A stretch of DNA of 64,000 bases from Caprella mutica (taxonomy: Eukaryota > Arthropoda > Malacostraca > Amphipoda > Caprellidae). The stretch is from NCBI GenBank assembly GCA_947561585.1, contig CANNZV010000435.1, forward strand, positions 186,001 to 250,000. The letters run 5' to 3'. Under the pieces are notes generated by a model. The model was not told where the DNA came from. It saw only the letters and a program-made list of their open reading frames with translations, and made no database searches. Shown here one piece after another: positions 1-10,619 of this stretch; position 1 is the stretch's first letter, and every line of letters starts with the position of its first letter. Made by a program: the position numbers and the translations under genes.

Positions 1-106
1 TCATATATTATATATGGTGTATCTTACGCGCGACGTACTAGCATTTAAATATAAGCTCAATATATTAATTATATAATAAAAAAATCAACTATAGGAACCG
101 TACGTA

Positions 107-328
107 AACTAGTCGATGATAAAAAAGATCATCTATCTACGACAATAAATGATTAGACCAAAATACAATACTAATTTATCATAAATTATATAAACTTATC
201 TATTGTCTTTCGTCGGACATTTTCGTTAAATAATCCTGACGATTATGATTATAAATTATGATATTTTACGATAAAATACCATCAATATTTACCGTAATGG
301 ACAATAACAGACAATCTGCCGATTGTGA
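107..328 (+). repeat. Dispersed repeat E, left copy (inverted partner at 10058-10270)
   Basis: This stretch matches the reverse complement of 10058-10270 along most of its length, with scattered substitutions and small indels. Shared blocks include CTACGACAATAAATGATTAG and CCGTAATGGACAATAACAGA. The two copies face each other about 10 kb apart. They may be two insertions of one short element or the ends of a larger one. No coding potential is visible. Confidence 0.75.
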
Positions 329-423
329 GATTTATGGCTTGGAACCAGTAGGTACCATCTGTGACAATAGTTTTTGGTACCATTAACCACAATATAACTG
401 AATTGAATTAGTGTAGCTTTAAT

Positions 424-548
424 TTATACAATATCCCAGAGAGAAATTTATGGTGGGACCATAGAAAATTAGGGAGGAAAGTTATGTGAGGCCCTAGAAA
501 ATAAAGACCATAACTCTCTCTTAATCTTCTATGGCCCCGCCATAACTT
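424..548. repeat. GGGGCCATAG-family palindromic element
   Basis: Two forward arms (ATTTATGGTGGGACCATAG and a diverged second copy) are followed by an inverted arm (TCTTCTATGGCCCCGCCATAA), giving an imperfect foldback. The same sequence recurs at 1.96-2.1, 8.95-9.86, 22.17, 33.05-33.35 and 63.5-63.99 kb. Confidence 0.7.
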
Positions 549-715
549 GCAACATACAAGTCACAATACCACGGCATATGCCAAATACAAGTCACAATGG
601 CACGGCATATGCCACATACAAGTCACAATAGCACGGCATATGCCAAATACAACTCACAATAGCACGGCATATACCACATACAAGTCGCAATGCCACGGCA
701 TATGCCACAATTAGC
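549..715 (+). repeat. 31-bp minisatellite, about 5 copies
   Basis: The unit begins ATACAAGTCACAATAGCACG and contains the perfect palindrome GGCATATGCC. The copies differ by a few substitutions. Confidence 0.85.
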
Positions 716-832
716 CACATTGCCCAAATAGTTGGCATAGGTCCATATTTTGTTGGCATTATTTTCTTCGATCGCTATCGCAATTAGTGACATTAGTTTG
801 GGAGTTGGACAAACTTTTTAGTGTGATAAGAA

Positions 833-1510
833 CACTGTGTAGTTAGCCATAAAGTACTGCATGTCTCTGTGTAGTTAGCCATAAAGTACTGCGTGCCTCT
901 GTGTAGTTAGCCATAAAGTACTGCGTGTCTCTGTGTAGTTAGCCATAAAGTACTGCGTGTCTCTGTGTAGTTAGCCATAAAGTACTGCGTGCCTCTGTGT
1001 AGTTAGCCATGAAGTACTGCATGTCTCTGTGTAGTTAGCCATGAAGTACTGCATGTCTCTGTGTAGTTAGCCATGAAGTACTGCGTGCCTGTGTTTAGTT
1101 AGCCATAAAGTACTGCGTGCCTGTGTGTACTTAGCCATAAAGTACTGCGTGCCTGTGTGTAGTTAGCCATAAAGTACTGCGTGCCTGTGTGTAGTTAGCC
1201 ATGAAGTACTGCGTGCCTCTGTGTGTTTAGCCATAAAGTACTGCGTGCCTCTGTGTATTTAGCCATAAAGTACTGCGTGCCTCTGTGTATTTAGCCATAA
1301 AGTACTGCGTGCCTCTGTGTGTTTAGCCATAAAGTACTGCGTGCCTCTGTGTACTTAGCCACAAAGTACTGCATGCCGTTCAGCTTACACCTAAAGTACT
1401 GCGTGCCATTTAGCTTACCAATAAAGTACTGCGTGCTATTTATTCTACCTATGAACCACTGCGTGCCCTTATTTAGCTTACATATAAAGTACTGCGTGCC
1501 TCTCCCACTA
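833..1510 (+). repeat. 32-bp minisatellite, about 21 copies
   Basis: The unit reads GTGTAGTTAGCCATAAAGTA followed by CTGCGTGCCTCT. The right-hand copies (after about 1370) decay in both length and sequence. Short open frames across it are by-products of the repeat and are not called as genes. Confidence 0.92.
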
Positions 1511-1519
1511 ATCTCTATA

Positions 1520-1954
1520 CCATCGCACTATAATTAATTGCTCTAGCATTTATATCTCGATACTATAGTCAATATAGGCACATATTCGATTGGTGTTGTG
1601 TCGTCCTGAAAGAAAATAAGGGCAGTTTTTTGGTAGTAAGAGGGAAAATCTAAAAAAATGTTGGAAATTTAAATTTGAAAAAAAATGAAAAATGTTAAAA
1701 TTTGTATTTTTTATAGAAAAGAAATAATAAAAGAAAGTAAAAAGGGAAAAAATGGAATAAAATCAACTTACGTTAAACTAGTATCAATTGGAAGAAAATC
1801 ATTGATTCTTGTATCATTTAACCAGTAATGTCAATAACAACTAATTCATCTTACATAATCATCGATGATTAGCTATGATTTAACTATGGCAATATCATGT
1901 ATGATTATCTATGATTGTAATATGCAGCCAAATACAGCAGCCATAGGTGCCAAA
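1520..1954. other. AT-rich intergenic DNA, nothing recognised
   Basis: There is no coding frame, no RNA gene and no clear repeat structure apart from A/T-rich simple sequence around 1650-1760. Confidence 0.6.
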
Positions 1955-2095
1955 GCAGAAAGTTATGGTGGGGCCATAGGAGATGAAGAGGGAGTTATGG
2001 TGGGGTCATAGGAGAATGAGAGGGGGGAGGTATGGTGGGGCCATAGAAGATTGAGAGAGAGTTATGGTGGGGCCATAGAAGATTGAGAGAGAAAC
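1955..2095 (+). repeat. GGGGCCATAG-family short array, about 4 copies
   Basis: Four forward copies of a unit of about 30-34 bp containing GTTATGGTGGGGCCATAG and AAGATTGAGAGAGA lie head to tail. There is no inverted arm here. Confidence 0.8.
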
Positions 2096-2319
2096 TAGTA
2101 ATTATGAACGGCTCCACAATAACTTTCTTAATGGGAGACGATCTGAATATATTTTGCGATAAAAATAAATTTTACTAAATAAATTTTATATAATTTTTCT
2201 ATATATAAATGTTATATTATATCGATTAATGATTTCATATGATTAAACAAACTCTCGAAATTATCCCACTAGAGCTCTCAACTAAATAAATATAGAAATA
2301 ATTAAATCAAACGACCGCA

Positions 2320-2790
2320 GATTCAGTATCAATGGGACACTGTTTAGAAATAAATGAAAGTACTGTCAGTGACTCAAAAGCAGAGGCACTTACAGTGCTA
2401 TTCCTACGGGCAAGTGGACAGGCAACTCCTGATAACAGAAAACATACATCTTTTAGTGGGATAAAATGTCCAGGAGTACTTTATCGCATAGAGTGCTTTC
2501 TACCAGCCTGTCAACCACCAGCCTCCCCACCAGCCTGTCCACCAGAACACAGTCTGTCACATCGGGTATCTGGTGGTCGAAGCCTGGGCCACAATTCGGC
2601 ACATCGTTGTTTCTTTTCGGTAAAACAGAGAGCGAATTAGCCCTGGCTGCTGTATCTTATGAAAAATTAATCAGGCTGATGGGACATATTGCCGGAGTGG
2701 GGAAGTGGGGAGCGGTGGATAGGATCGTCATCTGCAATATTTATTCCTCTGAGAAAACAAAGGAGATATTAGAGACAACATAACCTCTCT
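2320..2790. other. GC-richer unclassified tract
   Basis: This tract is visibly richer in G+C than its surroundings and holds two overlapping frames of about 100 codons in different phases. Neither has a recognisable domain, signal peptide or convincing splice sites. A short CCAGCCTSYCMACCA-like internal repeat at 2503-2543 opens part of both frames. It could be a decayed mobile-element fragment or an old exon. I do not call a gene. Confidence 0.35.
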
Positions 2791-3119
2791 GACTTCTGCT
2801 AAAACCTGAACACTACCAATAACATTCGTAATGAATATGAAACATCTGAGGTTGACTATACGTAACTATAGCTAGGTTGGTATTTTTTTTACGTTACATG
2901 ATCAGGGGAAGGCCTTTCGGTGGGTCTGCCTGGGAAATTTCACGCTTAGTTAGTCTAAAGAAATAAGAAGATTGTTTTGTTACAGTTAAGTAATACAGAC
3001 GAGAATTATGACTGTATTGAGCTTTTCTTTTGAGATATTTTAATGTTATTGAACAGTTAGGTAATTCTTTTCTTTTATAATAAAACCTTTGTATATTGAA
3101 GTACTTTGTCTCTGCAGAA

Positions 3120-3606
3120 AGATACAAATAATATTCCACTAGGGATGAACTCTTACGGTGAAGAACATTCATACAATATCTATTTACAGTCAATACAAAT
3201 AATATTCCACTAGGGATGAACTCTTACGGTGAAGAACATTCATACAGTATCTATTTACAGTCAATACAAATAATATTCCACTAGGGATGAACTCTTACGG
3301 TGAAGAACATTCATACAATATCTATTTACAGTCAATACAAATAATATTCCACTTGGGATGAACTCTTACGGTGAAGAACATTCATACAATATCTATTTAC
3401 AGTCAATACAAATAATATTCCACAAGGGATGAACTCTTACGGTGAAGAACATTCATACAATATCTATTTACAGTCAATACAAATAATATTCCACTAGGGA
3501 TGAACTCTTACGGTGAAGAACATTCATACAATATCTATTTACAGTCAATACAAATAATATTCCACTAGGGATGAACTCTTACGGTGAAGAACATTCATAC
3601 AATATC
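3120..3606 (+). repeat. 71-bp satellite outpost, 6.9 copies
   Basis: Units start at 3120, 3191, 3262, 3333, 3404, 3475 and 3546, exactly 71 bp apart. They are nearly identical to units of the large array at 35745-52183. Variants include CACTTGGG near 3351 and CACAAGGG near 3421. The CACAAGGG variant also occurs three times in the large array. The last unit stops after CAATATC. Confidence 0.97.
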
Positions 3607-3609
3607 GAC

Positions 3610-4080
3610 CGTTTAAAGTTATTCTATATCATTGAAGTGCAAAAGTTTTTAACAATGAAGACTTACATTGCCACCTTTCTCAAATGTTACAAATTTCATT
3701 TTGTAAATCTTATATCCATCTAATTTCAATAGAATTACTTTCGGTAATGAAAGAAAGTGCAAGTCACGGTTAGTGCACTTAGAAGTGCAAAAATAATTTC
3801 CCTATGTACTAAATATTCATTTCAACATCTAATTAATACTTAATGTTTACCATTTAATGTTTATCGACAACTGTTAATTGTACCAGATAAAAAAAAACAT
3901 AAATATAACTTTGACGAAAAATATAGTTTTCTCTTGATTACATTTTACTTGACTAATTGTATCACCAGACATTGTAGGGTTAGAACTTAAGATTTGAATC
4001 TATAGAATTTAGTTTACGTTATTGTTCTAAAAGTGAATGTGTAATTGATGGAGTTTTGCCTTTGTTTAGAACTCTGGAGA
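3610..4080. other. Upstream region of glycine-rich gene 1
   Basis: This AT-rich DNA lies between the satellite outpost and the TATA box. No gene is seen. It presumably holds the distal regulatory DNA of the downstream gene, but I cannot name sites with confidence. Confidence 0.5.
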
Positions 4081-4083
4081 AGT

Positions 4084-4119
4084 TATAAAAAGCTCTGCAT
4101 TTGCCTAGCTACTATCACT
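4084..4119 (+). promoter_or_regulatory. TATA box and initiator of glycine-rich gene 1
   Basis: TATAAAA lies at 4084-4090 and an initiator-like TCACT at 4115-4119, 31 bp downstream, the expected spacing. The 5' UTR beginning TCACTCGCCTAGCAGCT matches TCACTCACCAATCAGCT of glycine-rich gene 2 at 13 of 17 positions. This supports both the start site and common ancestry. Confidence 0.8.
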
Positions 4120-4148
4120 CGCCTAGCAGCTCCAGAACTGACAGCAAA

Positions 4149-6292
4149 ATGATAGTCAAAATTGTAAGTAATTTATAGGGAGGCTTTAGATACTATCACT
4201 AATTATACTAGTTCAATAAAACATTTACATTGGGCTCGATTTCATTTATTTACGTTCTCTCTACTTCGATAACCATCCAATAAATAGTCGCTTGTCATTT
4301 TGCATTTTATTAGCAATGGCCTTAACAAGCGTACATGGATGGAATTTTTGTATTTCACTTTGTCAATTCCTTACATAATATCCAGTAATGTAATTAAGGT
4401 TGTTTGTGTAGATAATTGGTGCGTATCATTTATAAACATAGCTATTTTAGCTATTTATCAACATGAAGATTGTTCAGGAGATATCATTGAGTAAATTCTG
4501 TATACTACAGTTTGAACTTTAATTCAAAACCTTGACCAGCTTTTCCAGTTCAGTCATCTACTTGCAGATTGTACCGAAAATAAAACATGTTTCTAATTGC
4601 AAATAGTAATTAAAATCTTAGTAAATTTTGTTGTGAAATTTGTGATGAAAAAATATTATTTAGAATTTTTTTTAATAACTATTTTGATAAAAATGATAAT
4701 ATTTTATATACACTGTAACTCCTCTATAGTGAAGTCATGTGTAGTGAACCATCCTGATTTGTGGAGAAATGAAATACCCTGTATAATGAATCTATTTTAA
4801 AAGTAAGAAAATATTTTGTTTAGTCTGCCATGAAAAGCCAGTTTTCTATTAAACTCTAAAATTCATCTGTATAGCGGAGTAAACTCCCTATAGTGAACTA
4901 ATTGATGTTCACTATAGAGGAGTTCAACTTTATTGGTAATTCGAATTTTAGGAATTATGCTACATAAGCATAATTTTTTTAATGATTTTTTAAACATAAT
5001 TTTTTAAATTATTTTTTAACATATTTTTTTTAATGATTTTTTTAATGATTTTTTAACATAATTTTTTAAATTATTTTTTAACATAATATTTTAAATTATT
5101 TTTTAACATAATTTTTTTAATGATTTTTTAACATAATTTTTTTAATGATTTTTTAACATAATTTTTTAAATTATTTTTTAACATAATATTTTAAATTATT
5201 TTTTAACATAATTTTTTTAATGATTTTTTAACATAATTTTTTTAATGATTTTTTAACATAATTTTTTGAAAAAAAAATGTTAACATAATTTTTTCAACAT
5301 AACTGAATTTTGATAAAATGATGTTATTTGTAATATGATTTTTGGGATCAAGTGTACTTTAAGGACCCCAGTGTTAACCCAAGTGTAGTTTAAGGACCCC
5401 AGTGTTAACCCAAGTGTAGTTTAAGGACCCCAGTGTTAACCCAAGTGTAGTTTAAGGACCCCAGTGTTAACCCAAGTGTAGTTTAAGTACACCAGATTGA
5501 GCTGGGGTCCTTAAACTACACTTGATCCGATTTTTGCTCTTACTGATATAATTTTCTTTTCTCTAATATGCTTTACATTTCACCAGGTCTCATTCCTCTG
5601 CCTAGTGGTGGCTGTTGCCGCGATGCCCGGATACAAGTTCGGTGGTTTCGGTACGGGCGGAGTTGGGTACTCTTCCGTTGCCGGGTACGGACTCGGACCT
5701 ACCGGAATTGTCGGTGGTCCGGTAGTAGGCGGCTACTTCGGAGGAGCCGGTAATGGTGCCGGCGGTTACGGAGGCGGGTTCGGTAGCGGTCATGGCGCTA
5801 CTTACGGAGGTGGTTCTGGTGGGGGGTATATTGGAGGTGGAGGACTTGGAGGGGGGTATGGAGGTGGAAGTGGAGGGGGATATGGTGAGTTTGGTATCTT
5901 TTTATGAGTTCATTTTTGAAATTTTCAGTAAAAATTTAAACTCAATAAATAAGAATCATTTTTCTTGAATTGAATTTTTTTTTTAAATTAGGATTTTTTT
6001 CAGAAAAAAAATTCAAATTAGAAATTCGCGTTTTGGAAGTCAATTATTTTATTTTTAATCAATAAACTGAGGCTAAATTACATTATTCCGACCGTTACAC
6101 AATTTCGTACATCAGTTTTCTTATACCACTGTGACACGTTCTACTAAACTGGTAGAACGTGTCACAGTGGGGTACTCCGTATAAAAATATCACGATAATA
6201 TGTAACAGATCGATAACATGTAAGACGCCCTTATCTATGAATCTTTTTGAATTTACTAATTGAATTATTGTCTTTTCTAAACAGGTCATTGA
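4149..6292 (+). CDS. Secreted glycine-rich protein 1 (cuticle-like), 3 exons, 106 aa
   Basis: The coding exons are 4149-4163, 5587-5884 and 6285-6292. Intron 1 (GTAAGT...CACCAG) is phase 0 and intron 2 (GTGAGT...AACAG) is phase 1. Exon 1 supplies only MIVKI. Exon 2 adds VSFLCLVVAVAAMPG, which completes a classic signal peptide, probably cleaved after about residue 17. The mature part is glycine-rich with Tyr, Phe and Ser: first a GYxxxGxG-type segment, then GGGYGGGSGGG repeats. Exon 3 contributes just Gly-His before TGA. There are no cysteines after the signal peptide. A 4-5 codon first exon that splits the signal peptide is characteristic of arthropod cuticle-type genes, so a structural role in extracellular cuticle is likely. 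Other secreted glycine-rich structural proteins remain possible. Gene 2 at 11562-13520 is a clear paralog. Intron 1 (1,423 bp) carries two MITEs and an AT-rich array. The splice structure comes from sequence alone. Confidence 0.85.
4711..4930. mobile_element. MITE in intron 1, ACTCCTCTATAGTGAA ends
   Basis: A 16-bp perfect terminal inverted repeat, ACTCCTCTATAGTGAA, lies at 4718-4733 and in reverse complement at 4908-4923. The right half also carries a local palindrome (4883-4923). There is no ORF. The ends resemble pogo/Tigger-type termini, but that is only an impression. Confidence 0.6.
4960..5290 (+). repeat. A/T-only tandem repeat, about 26-bp unit
   Basis: Imperfect copies of TTTTTTAACATAATTTTTTA alternate with AATGATT and AAATTATT variants. 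The array lies within intron 1 of glycine-rich gene 1. Confidence 0.8.
5345..5528. mobile_element. Foldback MITE with internal 31-bp tandem duplication
   Basis: The left end at 5345-5371 (GGATCAAGTGTA, then TTTAAGGACCCCAG) is matched in reverse complement at 5502-5528, with one mismatch. The left arm has been tandemly amplified into about 5 units of 31 bp containing AGTTTAAGGACCCCAGTG. The element sits 58 bp upstream of the exon 2 acceptor of glycine-rich gene 1. Confidence 0.8.
6126..6170. other. Perfect 19-bp hairpin in intron 2
   Basis: CCACTGTGACACGTTCTAC at 6126-6144 is followed by a 7-base loop and its exact reverse complement at 6152-6170. The stem is perfect but short. It could be the core of a foldback element or, less likely, a small-RNA precursor. 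No flanking duplication was found. Confidence 0.6.
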
Positions 6293-6369
6293 TCGAAAAG
6301 GCGATACGTGACGTTTTCCAACGTCTACGACCGGAACAAGGAAGTGACGGCGATGGGACGAGAATTTAA

Positions 6370-6432
6370 AATAAAATATTTAAATATTAATTAATTTTTA
6401 ATTTTTTCACCAATTTTTTTTTATCAAATAAA
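6370..6432 (+). terminator. Poly(A) signals of glycine-rich gene 1
   Basis: AATAAA occurs at 6370-6375 and 6427-6432, 78 and 135 bases after the stop codon. Either would give a short 3' UTR. Confidence 0.6.
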
Positions 6433-6499
6433 AGTGTTTTTCTATGAACTTAAAGTTTTTTTTAACAACTAAAATAATTTTATCAAGTGCAAGTTTTTA

Positions 6500-6655
6500 T
6501 TGTAAATTGTGTTTTTAATAACCAATACCTGCGGGTACCATGGGTAACAAATAAAATATTACATAATAATTAAAATAACGAGTGAAATAAAGACTTTTCT
6601 CGTATATGATCGCAAATCTTGACCTGACCGATATCTCGGAACTGACCCTACTGAG
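6500..6655. mobile_element. Degenerate copy of MITE family B
   Basis: A decayed core (CCAATACCTGCGGGTACCAT) precedes AAATAACGAGTGAAATAAAG-type sequence and a right end similar to ACCGATATCTCGGAACTGACCCTA. Only the right half resembles intact copies such as 24923-25136. Confidence 0.5.
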
Positions 6656-6930
6656 AAATTGTACACCATTTTCGAATAATATGTATGATTTGATTGTTTT
6701 TAATCCCTAAAGTTATTTAAAGTATGTGCTCCAATTAAAGTAGAATACTAATTATCAACAGGATCTGTTGTTTAAACTACAAACAGTTCTCATTAACGGG
6801 CATTTCTAACAGACCTGTTTTGTTATCCATCTACACTTCTAAATGAGATTAACTTTTAAAATATAATCACAAAACGAAAAAATTTTCTTGGTCCCAAAAA
6901 TATAAGATGACCAAGTCGAAATACAGTGTC

Positions 6931-7898
6931 CGGACAATTCGGCACCGGACAATTCGTCACCGGACAATTCGGCACCGGACAATTCGTGACCGGACAATTC
7001 GTTGCCGATTGAAATTATATAATTTTAATTGGTGGAAGTGTATTCATTTAAAGGGAACTATTTTTTTTTCAACAAAATAAGTGGTTGGTATAATGCACTT
7101 TTATTTTATAATATATTGATAATTACAAATAAAACCAATATATATAATAATATTTTTATTATAATAATATTTTCATTGAAAAGGATAGTACTATCGATCT
7201 ACTCGTCATTGAATGGTAGTATAATTCATCCAATTTTTTTGGTTTTCAATGATGCTTTAAATTTAAATAGAGAAGTTAATCAATTATTGTTAAATTTCAA
7301 TAACTTTCTCAAAGTGCTAAAATCCATCAAAAAGAAAATACAGGATAAAAATAATCATATCTTAAATGTGGTCAGCAATTACGATGCAAATAGTAAAATA
7401 TCTTTTTCGGATGCCGTTGCTCACAATGTAAAATTTTGACTAAATTTCGTTAATTTTCATATCACAAATCTGAAATTTTGTTGCCTAGAGTTTGTAAAAT
7501 TTTTAACATAATTTGTTACTTTGGTTGTTTTAAATTTGACATGGCAATAATGAATCAATTGTTTGTACTCCCAACAAAGAGAAATGGTTAACAATGTGTA
7601 ACAGTTTAGTCTTGTTTTAGTGATTTTATACATCAATGTTAACATTTTCTTTGCTATAACATAGCAGTGTTAGTCAATAGCCTGTTTTTCTTTACTGTCT
7701 ACATGAACATTTAAAATATTATCTTTTTGTTTAAATTTGAATATTTTTTTATTTGCGAAAATAACCAACTCAGTAAAACTTATATTATACTAAAAATTTA
7801 ATTTTATATTTAATTTACTAATTTTATTTCAAATTTTCAAAAAGTTATAATTATATTATAAATTATATCTTATATTTTCAATCGGCGACGAATTGTCC
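6931..7898. mobile_element. Non-autonomous TIR element with 15-bp subterminal repeats
   Basis: Five tandem 15-bp units of the CGGACAATTCGGCAC type occupy 6931-7005. The last unit runs into CGATTGAAATTATA. The right end at 7871-7898 is the reverse complement of the inner left end (shared GGACAATTCGTYGCCGATTG). The 850-bp interior is very AT-rich. Its one longish open frame, 7029-7439, contains no ATG and no recognisable domain, so I treat the element as non-coding. Confidence 0.65.
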
Positions 7899-8196
7899 TA
7901 GCACCTCGAAATATTCATATGTTCAGCGCAATTTGCCCAATTTGCGCAATCATAAGATTGCGCTGCGCGTTGTTAGACTGTTGATATTAATTACGTAAGA
8001 GTCGTGGGCGCGAATTAGCGATCAAATTAACTCAAGCTTAAATTATCAATATATGGACATATTTCAATTATAGATGTTTTTTACACGTTACTTGTGGTTG
8101 CAATGTCTGCAACAGCAAACTACGCAGCAACCGAATGTATCAAATAACAACTAAATATGAAATTAACTTATTCTAAAGTGGCAACCTATATTGTAT

Positions 8197-8232
8197 AGCT
8201 TTGACTATCATATTAAAATGATAGTCAAAGCT
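8197..8232. repeat. 15-bp perfect inverted repeat
   Basis: AGCTTTGACTATCAT (8197-8211) and its exact reverse complement (8218-8232) are separated by 6 bases. A partial second copy of the right arm follows at 8239-8255. Confidence 0.7.
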
Positions 8233-8239
8233 AAGATGA

Positions 8240-8940
8240 AATGATAGTCAAAGCTAAGATGAAATGCATCAATTGATTATCTACTCCATCACTGTTGGTC
8301 TTTCTTCATACCCTTTACCTGCCTTGCACAATCTCGAGATTGTCGCGCATTTATTCACTATCGTAAAAAATGTCCTTAAGCGTCTTAAATCAAAAATTGT
8401 TTCGAAAAAGTTTAAATGACTGAATTAATTTTTAAATATTCTTTTAAATATTATTAAAATTATTAATTTATTTTTTAACATTTTTTTATTATGTTATTAT
8501 TATTTTTTTTAATAATAATACTATTTTGGTGTTGAGATAATTAAGATAAAAGAATTCAAATTCGTTTTTTTTATAATAAAGTCATGAATAGTATGATAGT
8601 CAAACAACTCAGAATTTACCCTAATAAAAGTCAACAGCTGGCACCACATACTATACAACTCTTCTTCATCTTCTAATTCGAATGCATTCTGCTTTGTGAC
8701 AATTTACTCTTCCGTTAATTAGAAAAATAATTGTCTGATTTTATATTATACATTTTTTATAATTAAACTATAGGAAATAATCTAACTTGAAATAAATACT
8801 TTCAATCTAATTAGTCACTGCATTATCTGTAATTTTTTTTTATTATAATTATTTACTGTATTTTTTTTAACCACATTTTTCTTTTAACTGACAGCAGTCG
8901 TGTACAGTCAGAGAGTGGGAACTATTTATTTGAAAAAAAA
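8240..8940. other. AT-rich intergenic DNA, nothing recognised
   Basis: I see long A/T runs with no reading frame, RNA gene or repeat that I can support. Confidence 0.5.
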
Positions 8941-8954
8941 AAAAAATTATAGAA

Positions 8955-9862
8955 AATTATGGTGGGGCCATAGAACATTAAGAGAGGGATGAGTTCTCGT
9001 CCTATCTTCGATGGCCCCACCATAACTCTGTCTAAATCTTCGATGGCCCCACCATAACTCTCTCTAAATCTTCGATGGCCCCACCATAACTCTCCCTAAA
9101 TCTTCGATGGCCCCACCATAACTCTCTCTAAGTCTTCGATGGCCCCACCATAACTCTCTCTAAATCTTCTATGGCCCCACCATAACTCTCTCTAAATCTT
9201 CGATGGCCCCACCATAACTCTCACTAAATCTTCGATGGCCCCACCATAACTCTCTCTAAATCTTCGATGGCCCCACCATAACTCTCTCTAAATCTTCTAT
9301 GGCCCCACCATAACTCTCTCTAAATCTTTGATGGCCTTACCATAACTCTCTCTAAATCTTCGATGGCCCCACCATAACTCTCTCTAAATCTTCGATGGCC
9401 CTACCATAACTCTCTCTAAATCTTCGATGGCCCCACCATAACTCTCTCTAAGTCTTCGATGGCCCCACCATAACTCTCTCTAAATCTTCTATGGCCCCAC
9501 CATAACTCTCTCTAAATCTTCGATGGCCCCACCATAACTCTCACTAAATCTTCGATGGCCCCACCATAACTCTCTCTAAATCTTCGATGGCCCCACCATA
9601 ACTCTCTCTAAATCTTCTATGGCCCCACCATAACTCTCTCTAAATCTTTGATGGCCTTACCATAACTCTCTCTAAATCTTCGATGGCCCCACCATAACTC
9701 TCTCTAAATCTTCGATGGCCCTACCATAACTCTCTCTAAATCTTCGATGGCCCCACCATAACTCTCTCTAAATCTTCGATGGCCCCACCATAACTCTCTC
9801 TAAATCTTCGATGGCCCCACCATAACTCTCTCTAAATCTACGATGGCCCCACCATAACTCTG
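8955..9862 (-). repeat. 32-bp GGGGCCATAG-family minisatellite, about 27 copies, 320-bp higher-order period
   Basis: The array begins with one forward arm (8958-8985), then a loop, then about 27 inverted copies of CTTCGATGGCCCCACCATAA plus CTCTCTCTAAAT. Marker variants recur exactly 320 bp apart: CTAAGTC at about 9129 and 9449, TCACTAAATC at 9221 and 9541, and the variant containing TTTGATGGCCTTACC at about 9326 and 9646. This shows a duplicated block of ten monomers. Confidence 0.95.
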
Positions 9863-10057
9863 TATATCATCATATTGTTTTGAAGTTTTGTATAATAATA
9901 TATTTTTATAATTATTATTTAAAAACATTATTATTTTCAATTATTTTTATCATTCAAATAAATATTATTAATCATATTTAATAATTATTAAATTCATTCA
10001 TTATTAATTCTAATTTTATAAATAATTTTCTCGATTTCATCTTTAGGAGCACAGACG

Positions 10058-10270
10058 GAAATTTACAATCGGCAGATTGTCTGTTATTGTCCATTACGGT
10101 AAATATTGATGGTATTTTATCGTAAAATATCATAATAAAGACATTATCGACGGGAATGTCCGACGAAAGACGATAGACTGTATGTTTTTTAAATTTATGA
10201 TGAATACTATTGCATTTTGTCTAATCATTTATTGTCGTAGATATAGATGATCTTTTAATCATCGATTATA
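10058..10270 (-). repeat. Dispersed repeat E, right copy
   Basis: This is the reverse complement of 107-328 with modest divergence. It sits about 200 bp beyond the GGGGCCATAG minisatellite, roughly mirroring the left copy, which is followed about 100 bp later by a GGGGCCATAG palindrome. Confidence 0.75.
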
Positions 10271-10404
10271 ATTTCCAATTGGGTAAAAGTAAATCCCTAC
10301 ATCAAGAGAAAGTGAAACATAAAATTGATTTATTCAAAACGAATCATTAATATTATTATTGAAATGCTTGTAGATATATAACTTATAGCCATTGCAACTA
10401 ATTT

Positions 10405-10610
10405 CACTACCCTAAAATCTATCTAAAACAATAACTAGATGACGGGCACTCATGTAGCGCATTCCTTCATCACCGCTTATGAATGAACCTTTCCCAAAAT
10501 CTATTAAACTGGTTCCTGGACATTGACAAATGGTCCCACCAAATTTTAGGCCTTTTGGTTCGATTCCCTCTGAGTTATAAATGACCTTGACCAAAGTAAC
10601 AAGCAAATGA
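10405..10610 (+). repeat. Dispersed repeat family C, copy 1
   Basis: It shares a run with 19765-20020 and 20640-20895: a GGTTCCTGGACATTGACMAA-like block, then CCCACCAAATTTTAGG, then TGAGTTATAAATGACC and TGACC. It looks like an old interspersed element of unknown class. The GGTTCGATTCC inside it resembles a tRNA B box but is not conserved in the other copies. Confidence 0.6.
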
Positions 10611-10619
10611 AAATAGAAA

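Noticed and set aside
2332..2783. Two overlapping frames of about 100 codons
   Set aside because: No recognisable domain, different phases over the same DNA, and partly driven by an internal repeat. Described only as a GC-richer tract.
7029..7439. 136-codon frame inside the TIR element
   Set aside because: It contains no ATG, its composition is driven by A/T and it shows no transposase motif.
10556..10566. GGTTCGATTCC resembling a tRNA B box
   Set aside because: The other two copies of the same dispersed repeat have GGTTCAATACT and GGTTGAATACT, and no A box or cloverleaf could be formed around it.
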